Under the pieces are notes generated by a model. It made no database searches. It was not told the DNA's origin and saw nothing but the letters and a program-made list of their open reading frames with translations. Below are positions 16,635-25,862 of a stretch of DNA of 64,000 nt, in pieces; position 1 is the stretch's first letter, and the number at the start of each line of letters is the position of its first letter. Made by a program: the position numbers and the translations under genes. This DNA comes from Bradyrhizobium sp. DOA9 (GTDB taxonomy: Bacteria > Pseudomonadota > Alphaproteobacteria > Rhizobiales > Xanthobacteraceae). The DNA lies in the NCBI RefSeq assembly GCF_000617845.2, contig NZ_DF820425.1, forward strand, positions 2,469,725 through 2,533,724, given 5' to 3'.

Positions 16635-16692
16635 AAACCCGCGGTGGGGGATCACCGCGGGTTTCGGCCGAAACCGACCGACTATACGGTCG
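16635..16692 (-). promoter_or_regulatory. attenuator-like leader with three consecutive stem-loops
   Basis: Read on the minus strand, upstream of the desaturase: a 6-bp stem CGACCG/CGGTCG, then the 16-bp palindrome GGTTTCGGCCGAAACC (16660-16675), then a 12-bp GC-rich stem AAACCCGCGGTG/CACCGCGGGTTT (16635-16664) followed by TTTTTCG, which has the form of an intrinsic terminator. The second and third share AAACC, so they exclude each other, as in antiterminator/terminator pairs. It lies 72 nt before the desaturase start, and no gene on this strand lies between it and 17619. No short leader peptide with repeated codons was found. Confidence 0.55.
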
Positions 16693-16840
16693 CGGTTGCC
16701 TGGCATGCAAGCTCGTAGCCGCACGGGGAGCATGGGACTCGCGCAGCTGCGCGTGCAATTGCCGCCAATTGGCATGTGGGCTGCACGCAGCCTATATTCG
16801 TGAGCGAGAAGGAAGCGTCAAAACACCGCAGGCGGCGAAG

Positions 16841-17608
16841 ATGGCGAAGGCTGCGATCATGGCGAGCGAGACCCTCTGGGAGCAGATCCGCGGCGAGGCG
16901 CAGCGCGCCGCAGCGGCGGACCCGATCTTCGGCAAGGCGCTTGCCGGCGCCATTCTCGTACATGACGATTTTACCGCCGCCTTGGCCGACCTGATCGGAC
17001 GTCGGTTGGGCGGCACAACGGCCGAACGCGAGCGCTTCACAACGTGTTCCTGCGATGCCTTTCGTGGCCAGCCGGATCTGGTCGAAGCGGCCGCCCGCGA
17101 CTTGCGCGCCATCGTGCGCCGCGATCCCGCCATCGCCGGACTGTTGCCGCCGCTGCTGCACTTCAAGGGGTACCTCGCGCTGCAGGCCTGGCGCGTCTCG
17201 AGCTGGCTCTGGCGCCACGATCATCGCGACGCCGCGCTGCTGTTTCAGAACGAGGCCTCGAACCTGCTGCAGGTCAGCATTCATCCGGCTGCCTGCATCG
17301 GCTCCGCGGTGTATCTCGACCACGCCACCGGCATCGTGATTGGCGCCAACGTCGTCATCGGCGACGACGTCACCATTCTCCAGAACGTCAGCATCGGCCG
17401 CAGCAGTGAACTGCCGGCGCGCTCGCCCCGCATCGGCCGCGGCGTCTTCATCGGCGCCGGCGCCAGCATCCTCGGCGACATCAGCATCGGTGATCTCGCC
17501 AAGATCGGCGCAGGCACCGTCGTGACGCGCGATATCCCCGCCGGCTGCACGGCGGTCGGCAATCCTGCGCGGCTGACCAACTGCCCCGAGGCAGCATCAG
17601 CCGCCTGA
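16841..17608 (+). CDS. cysE: serine O-acetyltransferase (CysE-like)
   Basis: A 255-aa cytosolic acetyltransferase that makes O-acetylserine for cysteine synthesis. The N-terminal helical SATase domain (about residues 6-110) contains HFKGYLALQAWRVSSWLW. The left-handed beta-helix of hexapeptide repeats covers about 145-235 (IHPAACIGSAVYLDHATG, then IGANVVIGDDVTILQNV). The catalytic His/Asp pair is likely DHATG plus the His in IHPA. ATG 16841 or ATG 16859 (MASETLWEQ) are both possible; the second has GAAGG 9 nt upstream. It is divergent from the desaturase, across the structured leader. Confidence 0.85.
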   Translation: MAKAAIMASETLWEQIRGEAQRAAAADPIFGKALAGAILVHDDFTAALADLIGRRLGGTTAERERFTTCSCDAFRGQPDLVEAAARDLRAIVRRDPAIAGLLPPLLHFKGYLALQAWRVSSWLWRHDHRDAALLFQNEASNLLQVSIHPAACIGSAVYLDHATGIVIGANVVIGDDVTILQNVSIGRSSELPARSPRIGRGVFIGAGASILGDISIGDLAKIGAGTVVTRDIPAGCTAVGNPARLTNCPEAASAA

Positions 17609-17618
17609 GCTCCCTCGC

Positions 17619-18137
17619 TCATGCGGCGCGGCGATGGTTCTCGCCGCCATGATGCGGGTTGACCGGCTCTGAACTGGTCTGGCCCGGCGCATCCAGCACC
17701 GCGACGTGGTGGCGGTACACCATCTCCCAGCCTTTCCATCCCGTGAACAGGAGGATGCCGACCACGATCAGGGACAGCACGACGCCCCAAGGGTTGATCG
17801 CCGCCTCCGCGCCTTGGGCGTAGCGGAGATAGAAATTGACCAGGGCCAGCACCACCGCCGCGAGATTGCCGACCATGTGGTACCAGGCATCGTTCAGGCG
17901 GCGGATGCGCGGCTCGCTGAAGAAGTCCGTGAAGCCGGCCGCGGCGGCAACCAGCGCCATGACGATGCCGGCGCCGATCAGCCAGATCGCGGCGCGCGCC
18001 CAGAAATTGTCGCCGGTTCCGATGAAGGCGAGATCGGCGATGGGGGCGCCGACCAGGAATGCGACGGGGAACGGGATCAGCATGGGGTGCAGCGGGTGAT
18101 CGCCGATCGCGGCGGTCGTCTTGGGGTTGATGGACAT
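17619..18137 (-). CDS. DUF2231 membrane protein
   Basis: A 172-aa inner-membrane protein of the DUF2231 family with the characteristic early segment DHPLHPMLIPFPVAFLVGA. Four membrane helices are predicted (about residues 19-38, 45-65, 80-100, 115-132), with WYHMVGNLAAVVLALVNF in the third. The C-terminal tail is His-rich. Function unknown; some homologues carry haem. It is convergent with the cysE-like gene (10 bp between stops). CGAGG stands 7 nt before the ATG. Confidence 0.85.
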   Translation of the reverse strand: MSINPKTTAAIGDHPLHPMLIPFPVAFLVGAPIADLAFIGTGDNFWARAAIWLIGAGIVMALVAAAAGFTDFFSEPRIRRLNDAWYHMVGNLAAVVLALVNFYLRYAQGAEAAINPWGVVLSLIVVGILLFTGWKGWEMVYRHHVAVLDAPGQTSSEPVNPHHGGENHRRAA

Positions 18138-18554
18138 GGTACAACCTCGCTGAGGGTGATTTTCCGGACAATTTTTGGCGCGAGAGCTGGTTCCTCCGGC
18201 CTGCATGGACGCGGAACTCGTGCCGATCCCCTTGCGCGGACTGCCGTTCCCGCAGCCAAATGCGCCGCCGGTAACCCCGCATTAACCATCGGCAGGCTCT
18301 GGTAAGGCTGGACAGGCGTGCCCGAAGCCCGACGTCAAGGCCTGGGGTCGAGGCCCCTTAGTTTTGACATCTTGGCGGGGAATGCAGGCGGCCGGCTTTG
18401 GACAAGCCTTTGGACGAGCCCTGCAACCCCAGAAAGACAAGGCTTTGAGCGGGCTTGCCGGCCGCGCGGGTCCAGCGCGGCTGTTGGGGAATACCGGCCG
18501 CGATTTGCTGGCCGAAGGACATTAGGTAACGATCGCCTTGAGAGGATACTGCTT
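18138..18554. other. intergenic region before tolQ
   Basis: A gap of 417 bp with no convincing ORF. It holds the upstream region of DUF2231 (minus) and the leader of the tol operon (plus). AGAGGA before tolQ is the only clear signal; a TTGACA near 18365 has no good -10. The ybgC and ruvABC genes often found upstream of tolQ in other bacteria are absent here. Confidence 0.5.
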
Positions 18555-19271
<717 letters not shown>

Positions 19272-19314
19272 CGGACGGCATGTATGATGTGAAGGGCAAG
19301 TTGGGCACGCGATC

Positions 19315-19767
19315 ATGGCCATGAACGTTGCGAGTTCGTCCGGCGGCGGCGGGCGCCGCGGCCGGCGCAAGCCGGTCGTGGCCGAGATCAACGTCACGCC
19401 GATGGTCGACGTCATGCTGGTGCTGCTCATCATCTTCATGGTGTCGGCACCGATGCTGACGGTCGGCGTGCCGCTCGACCTGCCCCAGACCCAGGCCAAG
19501 AGCCTCGAGAACAACGACCAGAAGCCGATCCAGATGTCGGTCGACATCAAGGGCAAGGTGTTCATCAACGATACCGAGATTGCGCTGAACGAGCTGATCC
19601 CGAAGCTGAAGGCGATCACCGACGCGCGCGGCGGGCTCGAGGAGCGCATCTATCTGCGCGCCGACAAGAAGGCGGATTACGGCACCGTCGCCAAGGTGAT
19701 GGGCCAGCTCTCGGGCGCCGGATTCAAGAAGCTGGCCCTCGTCACGGAAGCGGATCAGGGGTCTTGA
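19315..19767 (+). CDS. tolR: Tol-Pal system proton channel subunit TolR
   Basis: A 150-aa ExbD/TolR protein. A short Gly/Arg-rich cytoplasmic N-terminus precedes one membrane helix with the essential Asp in INVTPMVDVMLVLLIIFMV (Asp at about residue 31). The periplasmic domain covers about 50-145, with the typical IYLRADKKADYGTVAKVM. It lies 43 bp after tolQ and next to tolA. A second in-frame ATG at 19321 is an alternative start; neither has a strong ribosome binding site. Confidence 0.97.
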   Translation: MAMNVASSSGGGGRRGRRKPVVAEINVTPMVDVMLVLLIIFMVSAPMLTVGVPLDLPQTQAKSLENNDQKPIQMSVDIKGKVFINDTEIALNELIPKLKAITDARGGLEERIYLRADKKADYGTVAKVMGQLSGAGFKKLALVTEADQGS

Positions 19768-19771
19768 GGCC

Positions 19772-20731
19772 GTGAAGGTGAACGTCGACAAGACACTCGT
19801 TGCGTCGATTGCCCTGCATGTCCTCGTGCTGGGATGGGGGCTCGTCACCTTCAGCAGCAAGGCCTACATCGCGCCGGAGGAGTCGCTTCCGGTCGACATC
19901 ATCTCCACCGACCAGCTCGCCAAGATGATGGCGGGGCAGAAGACCGGCAAGAAGGAAGAGCCGAAGCCGAAGGTCGAGAAGATCGCCGAACCCAAGCCCG
20001 AGGAAGACGCCGTCGGCAAGGTCACCGAGAAGAAAGAGCTGATCAAGACCAATTCGCAGCCGGAGCCGCCGCCGAAGCCTGTCGAGAAGCCGGTCGAGAA
20101 GAAGCCGGAGCCGCCCAAGCCCGTCGCCGAGGCCAAGCCGAAGGAAGAGCCGAAGCCGCAGGAAAAGAAGCCTGATCCGGCCAAGGAAGATCCGATCGCC
20201 GAGCTGCAGAAGAAGATGGAGACCAAGAAGCCGCCGCCGAAGCCGGTGGAGCAGAAGGTCGCGGCGGTGCAGCCGCAGCAGCAGCCGAAGCCCAAGGAGC
20301 GCACCTTCGATCCCGCGCAGATCCAGCGCGACCTCGACAAGCGCGCCGCGACGCGGCACGAGCAGACCGGCGCGGCGCTGAATGCGTCGGCGTCGCTGGG
20401 ATCTGCGACCGGGACTGCAGCCAACAACGTCGCGACCTGGCAAGGTGCGTTCTTGTCAGCGGTCAAACGCTGTTTCACACCGACCTATAACGGCCAGGAT
20501 GCCGATCAATACGAAGCTGACATTGATATTTACATGAAGATCGATGGAACGCTGGCATCCGAGCCGGTCGTCGTTGCGGTAAGGGGACCGTCTCGTTCGA
20601 TCGCCCAGGCGGTGGCGGACAGCGGCAAGCGCGCTATCATGCAATGTCAGGCCTATTCGTTCCTGCCGAAGCAACAGTATGACACTTGGAAAACTATTCC
20701 GATGCGCTTCGGCCTGAAGGATATGTTGTGA
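19772..20731 (+). CDS. tolA: Tol-Pal system protein TolA
   Basis: A 319-aa protein that spans the periplasm and couples the TolQR motor to TolB/Pal. The N-terminal membrane anchor is at about residues 8-27 (LVASIALHVLVLGWGLVTF). A long Lys/Glu/Pro-rich region (about 60-185, with many KPEPPK and EEPKPK units) forms the extended domain II. The globular domain III at the end contains SAVKRCFTPTYNGQD and a conserved Cys pair. GTG 19772 is used here; GTG 19778 sits 8 nt after GAGG and may be the true start, removing two residues. Spaced 4 bp from tolR. Confidence 0.92.
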   Translation: MKVNVDKTLVASIALHVLVLGWGLVTFSSKAYIAPEESLPVDIISTDQLAKMMAGQKTGKKEEPKPKVEKIAEPKPEEDAVGKVTEKKELIKTNSQPEPPPKPVEKPVEKKPEPPKPVAEAKPKEEPKPQEKKPDPAKEDPIAELQKKMETKKPPPKPVEQKVAAVQPQQQPKPKERTFDPAQIQRDLDKRAATRHEQTGAALNASASLGSATGTAANNVATWQGAFLSAVKRCFTPTYNGQDADQYEADIDIYMKIDGTLASEPVVVAVRGPSRSIAQAVADSGKRAIMQCQAYSFLPKQQYDTWKTIPMRFGLKDML

Positions 20732-20755
20732 CATCCGAACAAAAAGAATTTTGCG

Positions 20756-22117
20756 ATGAATGACGTTCGATCAATGAACCGCCGCCGCTTCATGACGCTG
20801 ACCGGATCCGCGCTCGCGACGTTTGGGGCTGGACATACCCTCGCCCAAGCGCAAAAGCGGCTTGAAATCAATCCAACCGAATTCCAGCCGATCCCGATCG
20901 CGATCACCAATTTCCTGCCCGGCTCGCCCTCCGACGGTGACGTCGGCAACGGCGTCACGCAGGTCATCACCAACAATCTGAAGCGCTCGGGCCTGTTCGC
21001 GCCGATCGACCAGGCTGCCTTCATCGAGCGCATCAACAACATGGACGTCGCGCCGCAATTCCAGAACTGGAAGACGCTCAACGCGCAGGCACTCGTCACC
21101 GGCCGGATGACGCGGCAGTCCGATGGCCGCCTCAAGGCCGAATTCCGTCTGTGGGACGTCATCTCCGGCCAGCAGCTTGCGGGCCAGCAATATTTCACCT
21201 CGCCGGAATATTGGCGCCGCATCGCCCACATCATCTCCGACCAGATCTACGAGCGGATGACCGGCGAGAAGGGCTATTTCGACAGTCGCGTCGTGTTCGT
21301 CGACGAGACCGGGCCGAAGGAGCGCCGCGTCAAGCGGCTCGCGATCATGGATCAGGACGGCGCCAATGTCCGCTATCTGACCCGCGGTTCCGATCTCGTG
21401 CTGACGCCGCGCTTCTCGCCGAACTCGCAAGAGATCACCTACATGGAGTTCGGCCAGGGCGATCCGAAAGTCTACCTCTACAACATCGAGACCGGCCAGC
21501 GCGAGATCGTCGGCAATTTCCCCGGCATGACCTTTGCGCCGCGCTTCTCGCCGGACGGCCAGCGCGTCATCATGAGCCTGCAGCAGGGCGGCAATTCCAA
21601 CCTGTTCGTGATGGATCTGCGCTCACGTTCGACCACCCGCCTCACCGACACGCCGGCGATCGACACCTCGCCGTCCTATTCGCCGGACGGCAGCCGCATC
21701 TGCTTCGAGTCCGATCGCGGCGGCCGGTCGCAGATCTACGTGATGAGTGCGGGCGGCGGACAGGCGCAGCGCATCTCCTTCTCCAAGGACGACACCAACG
21801 CCAGCTATTCGACGCCGGTGTGGTCGCCGAAGGGCGATTACATCGCCTTCACCCGGCAGGGCGGCGGCCAGTTCGCGATCGGCGTCATGAAGCCGGACGG
21901 CTCCGGCGAGCGCATCCTCACCTCCGGCTTCCACAATGAAGGCCCGACCTTCTCGCCGAACGGCCGCGTGCTGATGTTCTTCCGCGATCCCGGCGGCAAT
22001 GGCGGGCCGTCGCTGTACTCGGTCGACATCTCCGGCCGCAACGAATTGAAGGTGCCGACGCCGGGCTTTGCCTCGGACCCGGCATGGTCGCCGCTCCTGT
22101 CCTCGACGTCGGGCTGA
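20756..22117 (+). CDS. tolB: Tol-Pal system protein TolB
   Basis: A 453-aa periplasmic protein that binds Pal and TolA. It carries a twin-arginine signal ([17 protein letters not shown]), so it is probably exported by Tat, as in other Alphaproteobacteria; E. coli TolB uses Sec. The N-terminal TolB_N domain runs about residues 40-170, followed by a six-bladed propeller of PD40 repeats ([47 protein letters not shown]). A downstream ATG at 20774 would start exactly at the Tat motif. An intrinsic terminator at 22135-22164 ends the tolQRAB unit. Confidence 0.96.
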   Translation: MNDVRSMNRRRFMTLTGSALATFGAGHTLAQAQKRLEINPTEFQPIPIAITNFLPGSPSDGDVGNGVTQVITNNLKRSGLFAPIDQAAFIERINNMDVAPQFQNWKTLNAQALVTGRMTRQSDGRLKAEFRLWDVISGQQLAGQQYFTSPEYWRRIAHIISDQIYERMTGEKGYFDSRVVFVDETGPKERRVKRLAIMDQDGANVRYLTRGSDLVLTPRFSPNSQEITYMEFGQGDPKVYLYNIETGQREIVGNFPGMTFAPRFSPDGQRVIMSLQQGGNSNLFVMDLRSRSTTRLTDTPAIDTSPSYSPDGSRICFESDRGGRSQIYVMSAGGGQAQRISFSKDDTNASYSTPVWSPKGDYIAFTRQGGGQFAIGVMKPDGSGERILTSGFHNEGPTFSPNGRVLMFFRDPGGNGGPSLYSVDISGRNELKVPTPGFASDPAWSPLLSSTSG

Positions 22118-22134
22118 CGAACATCGCAGTTGAG

Positions 22135-22164
22135 ACATCGCGCGTTCAGACGCGCGATGTTTTC
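22135..22164 (+). terminator. intrinsic terminator after tolB
   Basis: A perfect 11-bp stem ACATCGCGCGT / ACGCGCGATGT with a TCAG loop is followed by TTTCG. It separates tolQRAB from the GGDEF/EAL gene downstream, so that gene is likely its own unit. Confidence 0.75.
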
Positions 22165-22377
22165 GAAAAAGCGCGCCGATTTTTCCGCATTCTTCATCAA
22201 GGGAAACACTTCCTTCACCTTGTGCCCCGGCAGGACTTGCCTACCTGCTTGATATTTCAGCTGGAAATCAATTCGCTGCTGCCGAAAACAACTCGACTTT
22301 AACGATGTTCCCTCAGAAAGGCTTCACCTGGAGTGGGTAAAAGTACGCGGCAAAACAGGACGCGCGTACAAACACCG

Positions 22378-24696
22378 ATGCAGTTTGCAAGCCAGAGCAG
22401 AGAGCCGGACCAGGCCTCGCCGACGATTTCGGCGGCGCTGACGGATTCGCTGTTCGAAGCTCCCGGCACGGTGCTGACCGGCATTGTGTTCTCGGCGTTC
22501 TCGGCCTCGCTGACGGCGCTCAAGACCGGGCAGATGCTGCTCTGGAGCTTTGTTCCGCTGCTCATCCTCGCGGGCGTGATCCGGGCAATCGATTTGCACC
22601 GGTACCTGAGCAAGAAATCGACCCTCTCCGCTGAACAGGCGGCCAGCTGGCAGACGCGCTACCGGATCGGAGCGCTGATCCAGGCTGCGGTGATCGGCCT
22701 GTGGTGCGCGACCTCCCTGTTGAGCAACGACGATGCCGTGGTCCACATGATCGCGCTCTCGGTCACCACGGGAATCGTGGCGGGAGCGGCCGGACGGGCC
22801 TACGGACGGCAGTCGATATTCCGCCTGCAGGCCGTGCTGATATTCGGCCCGGCCGTGGTCGCGATGGCGCTGCGCGGCACGCCCTATTACATCGCGATGT
22901 CCGGTGTGTGCGCGGCGTTCCTGTTCGCGGTCATGCAGCTCTCGGGCAACCTGCACAGGATATTCCTGCGCGCGGTTCTGGCGCGCGAGCGCGAGGCCGC
23001 GCTCGCCGGCCAGTTCGACACGGCACTCAACAACATGCCGCACGGGCTCTGCATGTTCCACCGCGACGGGCAGCTCGCGGTGATGAACCATCGTTTCGGC
23101 GAGATGATGAACCTGCCGGACGATCTCGTGCAGAGCGGCATCACCGCCCGGGGTATCGTCCAGGCCTGCGTCGGCGCGGGATGCATCTCCGCCGCGAGCG
23201 GCGAGGAGATCATCGCGGACTTCGAGAGCCTGCAGGCAAAGGAGATCATCACGAACGACCAGAGGAACCGTTCGCTGTCATGGACCATCCAGCCGATGGC
23301 CGATGGTGGCGCGGTGGTGCTGCTCGAGGACATTACGGAGCGGCGCACGGCGGAGGCGAGGATCAGCCATCTCGCCCGCTTCGACGATCTCACGGCGCTG
23401 CCGAACCGCGTCAACTTCCGCGACGAGATCGAGCGACTGCTGGCGAGCGCGCACAATGCCGGGCGGCTCTCCGCACTGCTGTTCATCGATCTCGATCAGT
23501 TCAAGCAGGTCAACGACACGCTCGGCCATCCCTGCGGCGACCAGCTCCTGTGTGCGGTGGCCAACCGCCTGCGCGAGATGTTGCGGCCCGAGGATTTCGT
23601 CGCCCGCTTCGGCGGCGACGAGTTCGTCGTGTTCCAGCAGAGCCTCGCTTCGCCCGAGGACGCCGCGGCGCTCGCCCGCCGCATCGTCGAGCGGCTGAGC
23701 GAGCGCTATCGCATCGACAATCACCTGGTCGAGATCGGCGCCAGCGTCGGTATCGCGCTGACCTCGCCGGATGGCACCAGCGCCGACACGCTGCTCAAGA
23801 ATGCCGACATGGCGCTGTATCGCGCCAAGGCCGACGGCCGCGGCACCTTCTGCTTCTTCCGGGACGAGATGGCGGCGACCGTCGAGGCCCGCCGCATCCT
23901 CGAGCTCGACCTGCGCAAGGCGCTCGCCAACGAGGAGTTCGAGCTGTTCTACCAGCCGCTGGTCAATCTGAAGTCCGGCAAGATCACCACCTGCGAAGCG
24001 CTGCTGCGCTGGAATCACCCGGTGCGCGGCACGGTGTCGCCGATCGACATCATCCCGGTCGCCGAGGACATGGGCCTGATCGTCGATCTCGGGCGCTGGA
24101 TCCTGCGCCGCGCCTGCGTGGAATGCATGAAGTGGCCGGAAGGCGTCAGCGTCGCCGTCAACTTCTCGCCGCAGCAATTCCACCAGCGCGACGTCCTGAG
24201 CGAAATCCGCTATGCCCTCGAAGTGTCCGGCCTGCCGGCGCATCGGCTCGAGATCGAGATCACCGAATCCTCGCTGCTGCGTAACACGCAGCTGACGCAC
24301 GACATCCTGTCGCAATTGCACGCGCTCGGCGTGCGGATCTCGCTGGACGATTTCGGCACCGGCTATTCGAGCCTCAGCTATCTGCACAATTTCCCGATGC
24401 AGAAGGTGAAGATCGACCGTTCCTTCCTCGAGGGTATCGACACCGACCGGCCGCTGACCCTGCTGCGCGGCGTGGCGCGGCTGTCCGCCGACCTCGGCAT
24501 GTCCGTCGTGGTCGAGGGCATCGAGACCAACGAGCAGCTCGAGCTGATCAGCGCCGACGGGACGGTGAGCGAAGGGCAGGGCTACCTGTTCAGCCGGCCG
24601 GTTCCCGCAGTGCGGATTCGCCAATTGCTCAATGCCTCGCACGGCCGTCGCCTCGGCGAAGAGGAAATCGCCGCGGCCTCGCGATCGATCGCCTGA
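22378..24696 (+). CDS. membrane GGDEF/EAL protein (bifunctional c-di-GMP enzyme)
   Basis: A 772-aa protein with about four to five membrane helices in residues 25-200, a PAS-like segment at about 215-320 (FDTALNNMPHGLCMFHRDGQLAVMNHRF), a GGDEF domain at about 330-495 and an EAL domain at about 505-760. The cyclase signature GGDEF (residues 412-416) and an inhibitory RxxD site (R403-D406, five residues before it) are intact. The phosphodiesterase signature EALLRW starts at residue 540, and the DDFGTGYSSLSYL loop is intact, so both activities are possible. ATG 22378 is preferred; GTG 22333 overlaps its own GGAG. It sits between tolB and pal. Confidence 0.93.
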   Translation: MQFASQSREPDQASPTISAALTDSLFEAPGTVLTGIVFSAFSASLTALKTGQMLLWSFVPLLILAGVIRAIDLHRYLSKKSTLSAEQAASWQTRYRIGALIQAAVIGLWCATSLLSNDDAVVHMIALSVTTGIVAGAAGRAYGRQSIFRLQAVLIFGPAVVAMALRGTPYYIAMSGVCAAFLFAVMQLSGNLHRIFLRAVLAREREAALAGQFDTALNNMPHGLCMFHRDGQLAVMNHRFGEMMNLPDDLVQSGITARGIVQACVGAGCISAASGEEIIADFESLQAKEIITNDQRNRSLSWTIQPMADGGAVVLLEDITERRTAEARISHLARFDDLTALPNRVNFRDEIERLLASAHNAGRLSALLFIDLDQFKQVNDTLGHPCGDQLLCAVANRLREMLRPEDFVARFGGDEFVVFQQSLASPEDAAALARRIVERLSERYRIDNHLVEIGASVGIALTSPDGTSADTLLKNADMALYRAKADGRGTFCFFRDEMAATVEARRILELDLRKALANEEFELFYQPLVNLKSGKITTCEALLRWNHPVRGTVSPIDIIPVAEDMGLIVDLGRWILRRACVECMKWPEGVSVAVNFSPQQFHQRDVLSEIRYALEVSGLPAHRLEIEITESSLLRNTQLTHDILSQLHALGVRISLDDFGTGYSSLSYLHNFPMQKVKIDRSFLEGIDTDRPLTLLRGVARLSADLGMSVVVEGIETNEQLELISADGTVSEGQGYLFSRPVPAVRIRQLLNASHGRRLGEEEIAAASRSIA

Positions 24697-24787
24697 ATTC
24701 TTTCCATTGATGTCTGGCGTTGCTGCCCCCGCAATCTTACGGAGGCACAAAGGTTAACCCTAACCGTTCTAATGCTTTGCAATTCTG

Positions 24788-24802
24788 TTAAGGGACCATT
24801 AA
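24788..24802. promoter_or_regulatory. CtrA-type box (TTAA-N7-TTAA)
   Basis: TTAAGGGACCATTAA matches the full CtrA recognition consensus of Alphaproteobacteria. It lies 49 bp before the start of the N-acyl amino acid synthase-like gene. A half-site (TTAACCC) is near 24754. Binding is inferred from sequence only. Confidence 0.6.
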
Positions 24803-24850
24803 TCTTTTCGCTACTCGCGGAAGTTGCTTGCAAGTGTGTAGAGGTCATAG

Positions 24851-25582
24851 ATGAAGTCCGGAGCCGAATCGTCCACGGCGCTTCTTCCGCGGGGAGCTGC
24901 GCTGTTTGATCGCATCGATTACCGGCTCATCGAAACGCCGGAGGACAAAGACAGCCTGTATCGGATGCGGTACCGGGCCTATCTGCAGGCCGACCTGATC
25001 GTGCCCTCGGAGTCGCAGCGGGTCATCGATCGTTTCGACGATGCGCCCAATGTCTGGAATTTCGGGGTGTATGTCGACAACGAGCTTTGCAGTGCCGTTC
25101 GCATTCACATTCTGACGGCCGAATGGCGGGCTTCGTACACGACCGAAGTGTTCGGCGACGTCCTTCATCCACGTCTCGACCGCGGCGAGGTCTTCGTCGA
25201 TCCCTGCCGGTTCGTCGCCGATCCCGAGATGCATCAGCGTTTTCCGGAGCTGCCGTACCTGACCGTCCGCCTGCCTTTCGTCGCCTGCGAACATTTCAAC
25301 GCCGATGTCGGCCTGGCGATGGTGCGCACCGATCACCAGGCGTTCTACCGGCGGGTGTTCCTGTCCGACCCGCTCACGGAACCGCGCCCATTTCCCGGAT
25401 GGCATTCGAAGAAGGTCATCCTGATGGGGTCCGACTACCCCAAGGTGCGCGAGCGAATTCTGACGCGTTTTCCGATCATGCGCTCGAGCGCGTTCGAGCG
25501 GCGGATGCTGTTCGAGCGCAGCAGCCAGCGCAAGACCATGCCCCGGCCGATGCTGGTTACAGACGCCGCGGCGCAGGCCTGA
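24851..25582 (+). CDS. N-acyl amino acid synthase FeeM-like / GNAT-type protein
   Basis: A 243-aa cytosolic protein of the LuxI/FeeM branch of the GNAT fold. The opening DKDSLYRMRYRAYLQADLI, the FDDAPNVWNFGVYVDNELCSAVRIHIL strand pair and the VFVDPCRFVADP segment match the FeeM N-acyl amino acid synthase domain, which transfers acyl groups from acyl-ACP to amino acids such as tyrosine. It lacks the full set of LuxI residues, so a homoserine lactone product is less likely. It lies between a c-di-GMP enzyme and pal, with a perfect CtrA-type box in its promoter. The product is unknown; only the fold and branch are supported. Confidence 0.7.
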   Translation: MKSGAESSTALLPRGAALFDRIDYRLIETPEDKDSLYRMRYRAYLQADLIVPSESQRVIDRFDDAPNVWNFGVYVDNELCSAVRIHILTAEWRASYTTEVFGDVLHPRLDRGEVFVDPCRFVADPEMHQRFPELPYLTVRLPFVACEHFNADVGLAMVRTDHQAFYRRVFLSDPLTEPRPFPGWHSKKVILMGSDYPKVRERILTRFPIMRSSAFERRMLFERSSQRKTMPRPMLVTDAAAQA

Positions 25583-25775
25583 ATCCGTCGGGTTCGGTGG
25601 CCGGAGGTCCGGGCGGTCTTGGTGCGTCCTGACCGCGGGCTGGCCCAGAATCGCGGCAGCGCCGGGCCTTTTGCCGCTCAACGCGGCTTGCCTTCACCCT
25701 CGTGCCACATTTACAACCCATTAACCATGGCGTTTGCTTTTCGCTGGTTGGGGGCATTTGACCGGCTATGGCAAG

Positions 25776-25797
25776 GTTCCGTCAAGGTTGACGGAAC
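25776..25797. promoter_or_regulatory. 22-bp palindrome upstream of pal
   Basis: Perfect 10-bp arms GTTCCGTCAA / TTGACGGAAC are separated by only two bases. The short loop disfavours an RNA hairpin, so a protein-binding site on DNA is more likely. The right arm contains TTGACG, a possible -35 for pal, whose start is 66 bp downstream. Confidence 0.6.
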
Positions 25798-25862
25798 GTT
25801 CGCTTAACCAACCCCCTGTAGACCGGACAGCAGTGGACTAACGTGAGCGTGGAGGCTCCGGA

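Noticed and set aside
16682-16800. Trp- or amino-acid-type leader peptide before the desaturase
   Set aside because: No short ORF with a start, stop and run of one codon precedes the terminator hairpin; only frames that run on or lack a start.
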